From Lachnospiraceae bacterium (GTDB lineage Bacteria; Bacillota_A; Clostridia; Lachnospirales; Lachnospiraceae), in the NCBI GenBank assembly GCA_021770615.1, contig JAETQR010000024.1, positions 8,319 through 72,318 of the forward strand: a DNA stretch of 64,000 bases, given 5' to 3'. The position numbers and the translations under genes were made by a program. The notes below the pieces were generated by a model. That model was not told where the DNA came from. It made no database searches and saw only the letters and a list, made by a program, of their open reading frames with translations. Below are positions 31,926 through 40,409 of this stretch, one piece after another. Numbering within the stretch: the first letter of the stretch is position 1; every line of letters starts with the position of its first letter.

Positions 31926-32122
31926 AAAAAACGATAAATTTATTGAATACAATGCCAGAATATCAACTTGAGCATATATACAGTTATGCTCGTTTTTTGT
32001 ATTCCCATAGTAAAAGTAAAAAAGAGATGCCAGATGAATCCATAGATCAAATACTTGATAGTCTGGTAGGTGTAATATCGGATGATGGAAAAACTCTGGA
32101 AGAGTATAGAGAAATTAGGTAG
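31913..32122 (+). CDS. antitoxin-like small protein without toxin
   Basis: A 69-residue protein starting MSTLEKTINLLNTMPEYQLE with AAGGAGG before the ATG. The C-terminus SIDQILDSLVGVISDDGKTL then EEYREIR resembles antitoxins of PIN-type modules common in Lachnospiraceae, from memory. No toxin gene follows: att-like site C begins 37 bases after the stop. It may be a toxin-less remnant or may have lost its partner at the junction. Confidence 0.6.
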   Translation: MSTLEKTINLLNTMPEYQLEHIYSYARFLYSHSKSKKEMPDESIDQILDSLVGVISDDGKTLEEYREIR

Positions 32123-32158
32123 CAATATTACTTGCTTTTTGTGGGATAGAATCCCCTG

Positions 32159-32206
32159 AAACCTCACTTGCCCCAGTCATGGAGAACCGTACCATAAATA
32201 AATGAG
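32159..32206. other. att-like site C (element junction)
   Basis: A 48-base sequence identical to 29715-29762 at 47 positions, including the rlmH-end core GGAGAACCGTACCATAAATAA (32181-32201). The right arm of the inverted repeat seen at site B (TGAGGTTTTT) is lost here after TGAG, which reads TGAGATGTGT. It separates the toxin-antitoxin segment from the GNAT/lipoprotein segment. Confidence 0.75.
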
Positions 32207-32233
32207 ATGTGTAAAAAAGGAGAGCATGATAGA

Positions 32234-32704
32234 ATGCCTAAATTATATTTAATTCCATGGACAAGAGAATTGTGCCATAAGTTTTATAAGAATTTTGAAA
32301 ACGATTCTGATATCTTTGTGGATATGAATGCATTTTCTAAATACAGGTATAACAGGCAAAAGGTCAATCGTTATTTTGATGAAAACCAAAAAAAGTCGCG
32401 TATTGTTCTTTATTTAATGAAAGGGGAACAACCAATCGGGGAAGTTAAAATAAAAGAAATTGATTACCAGAAAAAGGAGTGTAGTTTAGGAATACATATG
32501 CAAAACGAATCAGTAAAGGGAAAAGGATTCGGAACAAAAGCAGAAAAGCTAGCGTTACAGTATGCTTTTGGACAATTAGGATTACAGACAGTACGAGCAG
32601 ATGTGTTATTGAAAAATAAAAGAAGCCAGCATATTCTGGAAAAGGTTGGCTTTGTAGAAGAAAGAGAGGATGATGAGTTTCGGTATTATCAATACAAGCG
32701 GTAA
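32234..32704 (+). CDS. GNAT-family N-acetyltransferase (RimJ/RimL-like)
   Basis: A 156-residue acetyltransferase. After an N-terminal strand/helix (KLYLIPWTRELCHKFYKNFE), it shows GEVKIKEIDYQKKECSLGIH, the acetyl-CoA pyrophosphate loop in KGKGFGTKAEKLALQYAF, and the C-terminal RADVLLKNKRSQHILEKVGF pattern of RimJ/RimL-type enzymes. The acceptor is unknown. ATG 32234 is chosen because AAGGAGAG lies about 10 bases upstream; an ATG at 32207 would add nine residues and start within 1 base of site C. It is the first gene after that junction. Confidence 0.82.
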   Translation: MPKLYLIPWTRELCHKFYKNFENDSDIFVDMNAFSKYRYNRQKVNRYFDENQKKSRIVLYLMKGEQPIGEVKIKEIDYQKKECSLGIHMQNESVKGKGFGTKAEKLALQYAFGQLGLQTVRADVLLKNKRSQHILEKVGFVEEREDDEFRYYQYKR

Positions 32705-32736
32705 AAGGAGAAGATGTGGTAAGGAGAATGATTATT

Positions 32737-33927
32737 ATGAAGAGATGGGGGATATTTGTATGTGTTGTGCTGTTATTGTTTTGTGGGTGTTCAAGACAGA
32801 CGAATGATAGTAGTTTATACGATAGTACGGGAAAATGGAGCAGCAGGATTGATGGAGTGGCTAATACGGAGGATCTTGCCTGTATTGATAATACAATAGC
32901 ATACACCACGAATTTATATGTCTGTTTCTACGATATGGTAACGGAAAAGATGATAACAGATGATATTCCTGATTGGCAGCAGGTTTTAGCGGTGTCAGCA
33001 GGGGAAAAATATTTTTACATTCTCATGAGAGACTCTTCGGGAGCAATGGAAACAGAACCATGTTATCTTAAAATATATACGGTAGATGGAGTGCTGTTTA
33101 AGGAACTGGAAGTCCCTTTTCAGACAATATTTGTTTCAGATGGAATGATATATGTGTATTGGGGGCTCGATTATGAACTTCAGAGTTTTGATCGAAGGAT
33201 GGGTCATATAGAGGCGACACATTGTTTAAGTGAAAAAATTTTTCTGGCGGATTTTCCGGATAAAAATTCAGATTGGAATGAAATGGAGGGCGATACGCTG
33301 CAGATTGCGTCAAAAACATTTTATCGATACCCGGCAGATGGTGTAATACATAAAAAATCATATTACAGTGATGATAAATACCTGCAGGAAATCCAGCAGT
33401 TATATTTTACACAGTATAAGGATGGGGAATTGGCTACCCCTCGAGAGAGGGCGATCGGTTCAAAATATTTAGAAGAACTATATGCCATGATGAAAAACAG
33501 GGAAAAGAACTGGGTAACATTTGCCAGTGAAGTGAATGGCATTATGTATGGAGTTTGTAATGTATATACAGGTGGGTCAGGCTTCCTTTCCCAGATGGAT
33601 ACAAACTGCGTTGATTACAGCTTTTCATTTTTCTATAATGAAATTACGGACACATTGGAGAAAATAAACAGGTATGAAAAAGTAGAATTAATCTATGATG
33701 ATGGGGATCATGTACTTATTCATAAAGAGGATGGGGTATATTATATCGACCAGACTATGAGCAAGGAAGAGAAGATTTTGGATTATGATGGTGCAATCGG
33801 AGTAACAGTGAGAGACAATTTATTGCTTGTGCAAAAAAATGAATCTTATGTTGGAAATGGCGATGCAAAAGAAGAACAGGAATTTTATTGGGGGACAGAC
33901 ACCAGAGTTATAAAAAAGTTATGGTAA
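32737..33927 (+). CDS. predicted lipoprotein (396 aa)
   Basis: Starts MKRWGIFVCVVLLLFCGCSR with AGGAG 10 bases upstream; the Cys in FCGC is the likely lipidation site. The mature part has repeated short beta motifs (for example AYTTNLYVCFYDMVTEKMIT, FYILMRDSSGAME, VYWGLDYELQSFDRR) like a beta-propeller of the DUF5050 sort. It is expected on the outer face of the membrane. Function unknown. It ends the segment between att-like sites C and D. Confidence 0.65.
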   Translation: MKRWGIFVCVVLLLFCGCSRQTNDSSLYDSTGKWSSRIDGVANTEDLACIDNTIAYTTNLYVCFYDMVTEKMITDDIPDWQQVLAVSAGEKYFYILMRDSSGAMETEPCYLKIYTVDGVLFKELEVPFQTIFVSDGMIYVYWGLDYELQSFDRRMGHIEATHCLSEKIFLADFPDKNSDWNEMEGDTLQIASKTFYRYPADGVIHKKSYYSDDKYLQEIQQLYFTQYKDGELATPRERAIGSKYLEELYAMMKNREKNWVTFASEVNGIMYGVCNVYTGGSGFLSQMDTNCVDYSFSFFYNEITDTLEKINRYEKVELIYDDGDHVLIHKEDGVYYIDQTMSKEEKILDYDGAIGVTVRDNLLLVQKNESYVGNGDAKEEQEFYWGTDTRVIKKLW

Positions 33928-34004
33928 AAAATTAAGATTAAATGAAACAGTATTGGGAAAAGATTTTCAAAGGGTGAATTTTAAAACTAACCCCGGTATG
34001 TAAG

Positions 34005-34038
34005 GGTAAACCGTATTACAAATGAAGGAGGGTTTTTG
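34005..34038. other. diverged att-like site D (possible right boundary)
   Basis: GGTAAACCGTATTACAAATGA reads Gly-Lys-Pro-Tyr-Tyr-Lys-stop and is followed by AGGAGGGTTTTTG, aligning with the rlmH end and its downstream GGAGGTTTTTG with a few substitutions and one extra base. The match is weaker than A-B-C, so it may be an older or different right end, or chance. The GGAGG inside it now serves as ribosome site for the next gene. Confidence 0.5.
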
Positions 34039-34040
34039 TG

Positions 34041-34979
34041 ATGAAATATGCAATCATATCGGACATACATGGCAATAACATTGCTTTGCAGAAGGTAATA
34101 GATGATGCGAGAAAAAATAAGACGGACGCCTATATTTTTGCGGGGGATTATTGCGTGTGTGCCCCATGGCCAAAAGAAGTGACAGAAACACTTCAAAGTA
34201 TGAAAAATACATTTATTGTTAAAGGGAACGAGGAGAATTATTTAAATATTCATGAGGGAAATGATGGTCAGTTTGAAATATCCAGATGGTGTAAGCATCA
34301 GCTGCACCCGGAGCAGATCGAATGGTTGAACCAGCTTCCGGAACAGTTACAAATAAGGGATGAATATTATAATATTTACATTACACATAAATCAGAAAAA
34401 GTTATTGGGACGGTTGAATTTGATGAGTTTGGCCCCTGCCTGATTGCAACAAAAAATAAAACTATTCCACATGAAAAAATGTTGTCTGGGATAAATGATA
34501 TTCTGGACCAGAATAAGGAGTTTGTGAATGGGCAGGGACAGATACCAAAAGGGATTTATATTTTTGGACATTCTCATATACAATGGCATAAAGAAATAGA
34601 GGGACACTTATATATTAATCCGGGCTCATGTGGATTGCCTCTGGACTGCGAAAAATTTGGTGCACCATATACGTTGCTCACTATAGACAAGAATGGGATC
34701 CGTGTTGAAGAACGAAGAGTAAAATATAATGTGTACGATTTGATTGATAAAGTCAAGAGGACTGATCAGTATAAAGAAGCTTATGTATGGAGTGAAGTTA
34801 CTTTTAAAGAGTGGATACATAGCAGGGACCATATAGATTTTTTCCTTAAATATGTAAATGATTATGCGAATAAGATTGGTGATGGCAGGCGGCCTTTTGC
34901 GAAGGAAACATGGCAGGAAGCATTTGTGCAGTGGAATCGTTTTTCTGAGGAATGCAACAACGAGGGAGAAGGAGAATGA
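34041..34979 (+). CDS. calcineurin-like metallophosphoesterase
   Basis: A 312-residue dimetal phosphoesterase. Motifs in order: IISDIHGNNIALQKVI, YIFAGDYCVCAPWP, IVKGNEENYL (in place of GNHE/GNHD), ITHKSEK, IFGHSHIQWHKEI and INPGSCGLP. This is the YfcE/YsnB-like group with an extra C-terminal helical region of about 70 residues (SEVTFKEWIHSRDHIDFFLK). The substrate is unknown. The ribosome site GAAGGAGGG belongs to att-like site D. It overlaps the next gene by 4 bases. Confidence 0.82.
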   Translation: MKYAIISDIHGNNIALQKVIDDARKNKTDAYIFAGDYCVCAPWPKEVTETLQSMKNTFIVKGNEENYLNIHEGNDGQFEISRWCKHQLHPEQIEWLNQLPEQLQIRDEYYNIYITHKSEKVIGTVEFDEFGPCLIATKNKTIPHEKMLSGINDILDQNKEFVNGQGQIPKGIYIFGHSHIQWHKEIEGHLYINPGSCGLPLDCEKFGAPYTLLTIDKNGIRVEERRVKYNVYDLIDKVKRTDQYKEAYVWSEVTFKEWIHSRDHIDFFLKYVNDYANKIGDGRRPFAKETWQEAFVQWNRFSEECNNEGEGE

Positions 34980-36247
34980 AATATAATAAAATAATACTTA
35001 CAATATTTATTTGCAGCGTACTTGTTTTTGTTGTGTCGTGTGGCGGCACCACGGGACGACCGGCAATGCGGCAGAACAATGCTGCCAGCAGTGGTGCAGT
35101 AAGTGGGAGTGTTCTGTCGGAGGGGCAGGCAGAACAGCGTACAGATATAGCAGATATCGAGGCACAGTTAAAGCTTATTGTGGAAAAAAGGGACAAATGG
35201 ATGTTGACATGGGATGAGGATGCTTTCAATGATTACAGCGTGACAGATTTTGACCAGAATGGAAAGCTGGAAATCTGCCGGAGCGAGTACGAAGAAGATA
35301 TGGGATACAGGAATACCTTCTGGGAAGTCAATGAGCAGAACGATGATCTGATGGAAATCCGATTAGAGAAGAAAAACAAAAGCGGTTATCTGATCGATAC
35401 GGATGATGGGTATGGCATTGGATATTATGACCAGGATACTGATACCTGGCATTATATATATCCGCAAGAGCCTTGGCGTTGGCTTATAGGCGAAAACCGG
35501 GATGATTTTTCAGACATGACAAAATCGGAAGAGAAGATAGAAGGTTGCAGCCGTTCCGATGCGCAGACTATTCTCGCCGAAAAAAGGACTTTTTATTACC
35601 GCATCGAGTGGTCGGATCTGGGCAAGGATGATGGCAGTTGGCGAAGGCAATTATCAGAGGATGAATTGTATCAGGAACTGATGCGGTTAGCAAAGGAGTT
35701 TCGGATCCGTTATATGGACGAGATGGGAGAAGAAGTTGAGAATCCCTATTTCCCGTATCATGAAGAGGAACAGACTGTTCCGATGCAGATTTTCTGGCAG
35801 AATCATGAAGGGATTACCGGAGAAATGGTATATACCATTTATAAAGTGGCGGTAGGAACAGAGGGAACATTGTATTTCATCAATGATACCGATATTAAAA
35901 ATGTAATTGATACGAAGACAGGGAAAGAGAAACCGCGGTCGTGGTGGGGAGGACAGTTGGATAACAGGGCAAGAGAGTATTTGTGGGTGACGAAAGATGA
36001 AATATATCTGGTCAAGGATTTTCATAAGAATCCGGAGCAGAATGGTTTTGGAAAACTTCTTTTTGACAATGCTATTCCTGATACAGCAATCTGTATCTGT
36101 GATCAAAAGGGAAAGAGTCCGGAATTGTCCCTGAAACGGCTGCATGCATGGAAGAAAAATGTAGGATGGATCGGATATCGGTGTTATGCGGAGGAGTGGT
36201 GCAATTACAAAATGCAGCAAAAGGGTTATGAGCCATTTAAAGATTAG
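34976..36247 (+). CDS. predicted lipoprotein (423 aa)
   Basis: Starts at ATG 34976 within the previous stop (ATGA). MKYNKIILTIFICSVLVFVV then SCGG is a lipoprotein signal with Cys as the lipidation site. A low-complexity Ser/Ala/Gly region follows, then a helix (IEAQLKLIVEKRDKWMLTWD) and mixed beta text with DFDQNGKLEI, an EF-hand-like calcium loop. Paralogous in style to the lipoprotein at 41066. Function unknown, located at the outer membrane face. Confidence 0.65.
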   Translation: MKYNKIILTIFICSVLVFVVSCGGTTGRPAMRQNNAASSGAVSGSVLSEGQAEQRTDIADIEAQLKLIVEKRDKWMLTWDEDAFNDYSVTDFDQNGKLEICRSEYEEDMGYRNTFWEVNEQNDDLMEIRLEKKNKSGYLIDTDDGYGIGYYDQDTDTWHYIYPQEPWRWLIGENRDDFSDMTKSEEKIEGCSRSDAQTILAEKRTFYYRIEWSDLGKDDGSWRRQLSEDELYQELMRLAKEFRIRYMDEMGEEVENPYFPYHEEEQTVPMQIFWQNHEGITGEMVYTIYKVAVGTEGTLYFINDTDIKNVIDTKTGKEKPRSWWGGQLDNRAREYLWVTKDEIYLVKDFHKNPEQNGFGKLLFDNAIPDTAICICDQKGKSPELSLKRLHAWKKNVGWIGYRCYAEEWCNYKMQQKGYEPFKD

Positions 36248-36280
36248 ATTATTAAGAGATTGTAAGCGAGGAGAAACAAC

Positions 36281-38614
36281 ATGAACACAAAAAGAAAGAT
36301 ATTATCAATCATGCTCGTACTGGCACTTACCGCCAGTGCGGTGGTGCCTCAGATGCAGACGGCCGTTTGGGCCGCAGGTGAGGCGGCTGTCAGTCGGCAG
36401 GAATTTACGTTTACCGATAAGAGTTTTTATACGAAGATAAAAAGTGCGTTGGGAAATGCAGTGGCTGAGTATGATGACAACGGGCAGAAGCTTAAAGTGG
36501 ATACGGAGAAAGTTACATCAATCCTGCTGAATAATGCGAACATGACAAAGGGCAATTCCATGGAACAGTTTAACAGCCTGATCGAGAGCTGTGAAAAGTT
36601 ATCAGAGTTGAGGCTGTCTGATTGTACATTGGGTGACTTTGATCTTTCCGGCCTTAATGATAAGACAAGTCTGACGACTTTGTATGTGGTAGGGAGCAGC
36701 CTGAAACAGATGCCTGATCTGAGATTAGCGAACTTAACGACCCTGTGCCTGTCACGGAATATTGCTCTGTCTGCGGATGGTGCCTGTGATGCATTAACCA
36801 AAGAAAATTTTCCAAAGCTGGATCACCTGTATATGGATCGCTGCAGTCTGACGACAGTCCGGTTTATGAAAAAACTGGATCTAAACAACTTAACCTATCT
36901 GTCTTTAGGCGATAACAAGCTTAATGCTTCGGTCATCGACGAGCTGGTTGCCATGAAAGAAAGTTTATCTAAATTAAAGGTTCTCAACTTTGGGAAATAC
37001 GTTAAGAGCGCAACGGGGACTCAATGGAACGCTTCCGGCGACAGTATGAATAAGTTAACAGATGCCGAATGGATATCATTCCTGAATGGTTTTACGGGAT
37101 TGCAAGAACTTGACTTAAGGGGATGTGGCATCACTTCCCTGGAGGGATTTCAGGGGTACAATGGGAATACGGAAGTCAATCTGGAGGAGAATACGATCAG
37201 TGATTTTGCAGGGTGTGAAAGGAATGATAAACTTAACCTGAAAAACCAGGGGTATAAGATTCCGGGGGAGTTTGTTGAGGGACGGGAATATACGATTCCG
37301 GAAGAGATGCAGGGGCTGATTCAAAAGGTTTTTGATGAAACGGATGGTTTGTATAGCACTCTCGATCAAAAGTTAAAGTGTGGTGATAGCTTCTATCGTA
37401 TTTGCAGTATTTCTGACGATTTAAAAAAGATTACCATTGATGCGGACATACCCCTGAGCAGAACAGAGGTGCTGGTGACCGTGAGGGGAGGAAAAATAAG
37501 CGGATCTACATTTACCGGTACCCTGAAACATGTTCCATCCTATGAGATCCCGCAAGGTCTGACAGCGGAAGTGGGTGATACGCTTGCCGATGTCACCCTG
37601 CCTGCCGGATTTACATGGGAGAACTCCAAACTAAGTCTGGAAAAAGCGGGGGAATATACATATAAGGCGAAATATAAACCAACGAGCGAGTCTTATAAAT
37701 ATATCGAAGTTTCAGATATTGATATTCCGGTAACCGTAGCGGGCGGTGTGCCGACGCCGTCGACGCCAACGCCGGCAGAGCCGACCCCGACACCGGAAGT
37801 ACCGACCCCGACACCGGCAGCATCAACGCCGGTTCCGATGCCTACCCCAGTGCAAACCCCGGTGCCACAGATGCCGACTCCGACACCACAGATACAGACA
37901 CCGGAACCATCGGCATCAACTGTACTCATACCAACTCCCTACGCACCAGTTTCGACGATGCCGGTGAAGACGCTGAGTCCGGCAACACCGACGCGGAAGC
38001 CGGATGAATCAAAACAGAGCGGAAACGAGATTGAAGAACGCAAAGACCTCTCCCTTCTGCTGGCCACAGGAAAACAGAAAGGGAAAAGCGGTGTCAGACT
38101 GACATGGAGAAAGTGGGAGGGCTGCTCCGGTTATGAGGTATACTGGTCATTTTGTGACGGGAAACGGAACTATAAAAAACTGAAGACGGTATCGAGCACA
38201 GGAAAGCGTGTGGGGGATCATAAAGAACTAAAAAAAGACAGAGCGTACAAGTACTATGTTGCCACATATGAGATCAAGGACGGAAGAAAGTATTATCTCG
38301 CAAAATCTCCGACTATCCATGTGGCGATGAATCGGGAACCGCGAACCAATGCGAAAAGCATTAAACTGAATAAAGGGAAAGTGACACTAAAGAACAATCA
38401 GACCTTTCAGATCAAGGCGTTTGTGAAAAAAGAAAATAAAGACAAAAAGCTTTTGGAACACGAAGAAAAGTTCCGGTATTATGTCGATGACAGGAGTGTT
38501 GTGGATGTGTCGAAGAAGGGCAGGATCCGGGCCAAAAAGAAAGGTGTCTGTACGGTTTTTGTCATTGCGAATAACGGCGTGGCAAATAAGATCAAGGTGA
38601 CGGTAAAAGCATGA
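36281..38614 (+). CDS. secreted LRR protein with fibronectin-like and Lys-rich Ig-like C-terminus
   Basis: A 777-residue protein. Signal peptide (ILSIMLVLALTASAVVPQMQ then TAVWAAG), leucine-rich repeats at about 70-320 (LRLSDCTLGDFDLSGL, LDHLYMDRCSL, LQELDLRGCGI), two beta domains, then a long Pro/Thr linker at about 488-575. The C-terminus has a fibronectin type III-like domain (VRLTWRKWEGCSGYEVYWSF) and an Ig-like domain ending GRIRAKKKGVCTVFV. The last two match in order the C-termini of the proteins at 57033 and 60211. AGCGAGGAG precedes the ATG. Probably a surface adhesin or binding protein; no LPXTG. Confidence 0.75.
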   Translation: MNTKRKILSIMLVLALTASAVVPQMQTAVWAAGEAAVSRQEFTFTDKSFYTKIKSALGNAVAEYDDNGQKLKVDTEKVTSILLNNANMTKGNSMEQFNSLIESCEKLSELRLSDCTLGDFDLSGLNDKTSLTTLYVVGSSLKQMPDLRLANLTTLCLSRNIALSADGACDALTKENFPKLDHLYMDRCSLTTVRFMKKLDLNNLTYLSLGDNKLNASVIDELVAMKESLSKLKVLNFGKYVKSATGTQWNASGDSMNKLTDAEWISFLNGFTGLQELDLRGCGITSLEGFQGYNGNTEVNLEENTISDFAGCERNDKLNLKNQGYKIPGEFVEGREYTIPEEMQGLIQKVFDETDGLYSTLDQKLKCGDSFYRICSISDDLKKITIDADIPLSRTEVLVTVRGGKISGSTFTGTLKHVPSYEIPQGLTAEVGDTLADVTLPAGFTWENSKLSLEKAGEYTYKAKYKPTSESYKYIEVSDIDIPVTVAGGVPTPSTPTPAEPTPTPEVPTPTPAASTPVPMPTPVQTPVPQMPTPTPQIQTPEPSASTVLIPTPYAPVSTMPVKTLSPATPTRKPDESKQSGNEIEERKDLSLLLATGKQKGKSGVRLTWRKWEGCSGYEVYWSFCDGKRNYKKLKTVSSTGKRVGDHKELKKDRAYKYYVATYEIKDGRKYYLAKSPTIHVAMNREPRTNAKSIKLNKGKVTLKNNQTFQIKAFVKKENKDKKLLEHEEKFRYYVDDRSVVDVSKKGRIRAKKKGVCTVFVIANNGVANKIKVTVKA

Positions 38615-38744
38615 ATGAAAAGATTATTGGTGAATAATTCAGTTTGCTTCCGTTTATACTAAATAATACCAGGTCTTTACACGGCGTGGAAACGCTCCGG
38701 AATGAAGATTTTTTGGAAATAGATGAGAGAAAGTGAGAAAGAAT

Positions 38745-39359
38745 ATGTTTCGGATTCCAAAACATATCGGGATCATTCCAGATGGTAATAGAAGGTGGGC
38801 GAGAGAAAATGGTTTAAAAAAAGAAGAAGGGTATGCGTTTGGGCTGGAACCGGGGCTGGAGCTTCTTCGGACGGCTAAAAAATATGGTGTCCGTGAGTTG
38901 ACATATTATGGGTTTACTGTAGACAACTGCAAACGTCCCGGGGAACAGGTCAAAGCCTTTTCCAATGCCTGTGTGGAGGCAGTGAAGATGATGGAGCGGG
39001 AAAATGTGAGACCATATGTAGTGGGAAATACGAAATCTTCCTGCTTTCCCAAAGAGTTGATCCCGTACACCAGGTTTTTGGCGCCGGGAAAAAATGATCC
39101 GGATGTGATGAGGGTCAATCTTCTCGTAAACTACGGGTGGGAATGGGATATGAAGAATGACTGGGTCTCAAAAACGATCCCAAGGGTGGATCTGGTGATA
39201 CGCTGGGGTGGTATGTGCCGGTTATCCGGATTTCTTCCGATCCAGACCGTGTACTCGGATTTTTGTATCATTCAGGATTTGTGGCCGGATTTTGAGGAGA
39301 AACAGTTTGAATATGCGTTGAACTGGTATCAAAAACAAGATGTGACATTGGGAGGATAG
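38745..39359 (+). CDS. divergent undecaprenyl-diphosphate synthase-family protein
   Basis: A 204-residue member of the cis-prenyltransferase family, shorter than the usual 240-250. The N-terminal motif IGIIPDGNRRWARENG keeps the catalytic Asp and Arg pair. YYGFTVDNCKRPGEQVKAF replaces the usual AFSTENWKRP. The allylic-diphosphate motif normally R-T-G/S-G-E-x-R-L-S reads RWGGMCRLSGFL, so the Glu is Met, and the metal-ligand Glu of YAELYF appears as Asp in YSDFCI; LWPDFEE is conserved. It may make a different polyprenyl product or be inactive. GTG at 38733 is an alternative start; neither has a strong ribosome site. Confidence 0.75.
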   Translation: MFRIPKHIGIIPDGNRRWARENGLKKEEGYAFGLEPGLELLRTAKKYGVRELTYYGFTVDNCKRPGEQVKAFSNACVEAVKMMERENVRPYVVGNTKSSCFPKELIPYTRFLAPGKNDPDVMRVNLLVNYGWEWDMKNDWVSKTIPRVDLVIRWGGMCRLSGFLPIQTVYSDFCIIQDLWPDFEEKQFEYALNWYQKQDVTLGG

Positions 39360-39393
39360 AAACAGGATGGACAGGGCGTCCATCCTGTTTCCT
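39360..39393. terminator. terminator between convergent genes
   Basis: AAACAGGATGGAC and GTCCATCCTGTTT form a perfect 13-bp stem around a 5-base loop, with flanking A and T residues. Confidence 0.85.
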
Positions 39394-39409
39394 TCTGATA
39401 GCCGGGAAT

Positions 39410-39862
39410 TCAAAGGTAAGGCTGAAGTGCTTTCCGGAGTTCTTCTTCGATCGTGATCAGCCGGTGGCAAAAGTCTTTTGCGTCATCATTCGCTGCCTTG
39501 TACTGATTTAAATATTTGTGAAGGGATTTTATCCCCATGTCGCAGCCGTCAGTGATCAGGTCAGCTACAGTGGCATCGCTGTTATCCATTCCGATCTTCA
39601 TATTTGTTTTCAGCCATGACATACTTTTGGCAAGAGGGTTTGGTTCTTTTTCTTCGCTGTCTTTGCGCATCAGTTGGTCGAAGATCTCGTCCCGCAGTTT
39701 CTCATGGTGTCCTTTGCTTTCCGTAAGGATCTGTTTCATATGAGGATCATTGACCTTTTCCAAAACCTCATCAAGAGAGGAAATGGCCATTTTTGTACCG
39801 GCATCGCATTCTTTGAGTAATTCAATGGAATCATCATTTTCTTCATTATTTTCTGTCGTCAT
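39410..39862 (-). CDS. DUF2383-like ferritin-fold protein
   Basis: A 150-residue helical protein beginning MTTENNEENDDSIELLKECD; GAGGTG lies about 8 bases before this ATG, which is preferred over one three codons upstream. Helices contain LLKECDAGTKMAISSLDEVL, HMKQILTESKGHHEKLRDE, NSDATVADLITDGCDMGIKS and FCHRLITIEEEL, an arrangement of a four-helix bundle with Glu/His in ferritin-like positions. A spore-associated or stress role has been proposed for relatives. It is alone on the minus strand. Confidence 0.65.
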   Translation of the reverse strand: MTTENNEENDDSIELLKECDAGTKMAISSLDEVLEKVNDPHMKQILTESKGHHEKLRDEIFDQLMRKDSEEKEPNPLAKSMSWLKTNMKIGMDNSDATVADLITDGCDMGIKSLHKYLNQYKAANDDAKDFCHRLITIEEELRKALQPYL

Positions 39863-39984
39863 AAAGAGCACCTCGGTTCTGTTTTTGATTAGTATACCCG
39901 GATGGACGAAAAATATTTGAATTGAGAAAGCATGTGAAATATGGTAAACTGTAGAAAATATGTGAAGTGGGAAAGGTGAAAATC

Positions 39985-40407
39985 ATGAAAAGATTTAACT
40001 GTATCGTCGTATTTAATGATGACAAGACAAAATTATTGTTCTGCAAAAGGACAAAAGAGCCTTTTAAGGGCTGTTACAATTTTGTCGGGGGAAAAATAGA
40101 CGATGGTGAAGACAGCATGAGCGCTGCCTACAGGGAATTGTACGAAGAGACAGGTATTTCTTCTAATGAGATCCGATTATTTCATTTTATGGATTTTACT
40201 TATTATCACCAAAACTTTATTTTGGAATTATATGTGGGGAAATTGGCAGTCCGGAAAGAACTGGTCGAAGAGGTGAATCCACTGGAATGGCTTTCCTTAA
40301 CAGAAGATTTTGCTGATCCGGAAAAGTTTGCGGGAGACCAGAATATCGCCCATATTGTGAATGTGGCATTAAAGTATCCTCTGGAGGAGGGAAAACACGG
40401 AGGCTGA
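39985..40407 (+). CDS. Nudix hydrolase
   Basis: A 140-residue pyrophosphohydrolase. The Nudix box is complete: GGKIDDGEDSMSAAYRELYE followed by ETGI, fitting Gx5Ex7REUxEExGU. The flank KTKLLFCKRTKEPFKGCYNF is typical of MutT-like enzymes that remove oxidised nucleotides, though the substrate is not fixed by sequence. ATG 39985 follows AAAGGTGA. The next gene begins 2 bases after its stop, so the two are co-translated. Confidence 0.88.
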   Translation: MKRFNCIVVFNDDKTKLLFCKRTKEPFKGCYNFVGGKIDDGEDSMSAAYRELYEETGISSNEIRLFHFMDFTYYHQNFILELYVGKLAVRKELVEEVNPLEWLSLTEDFADPEKFAGDQNIAHIVNVALKYPLEEGKHGG

Positions 40408-40409
40408 AA

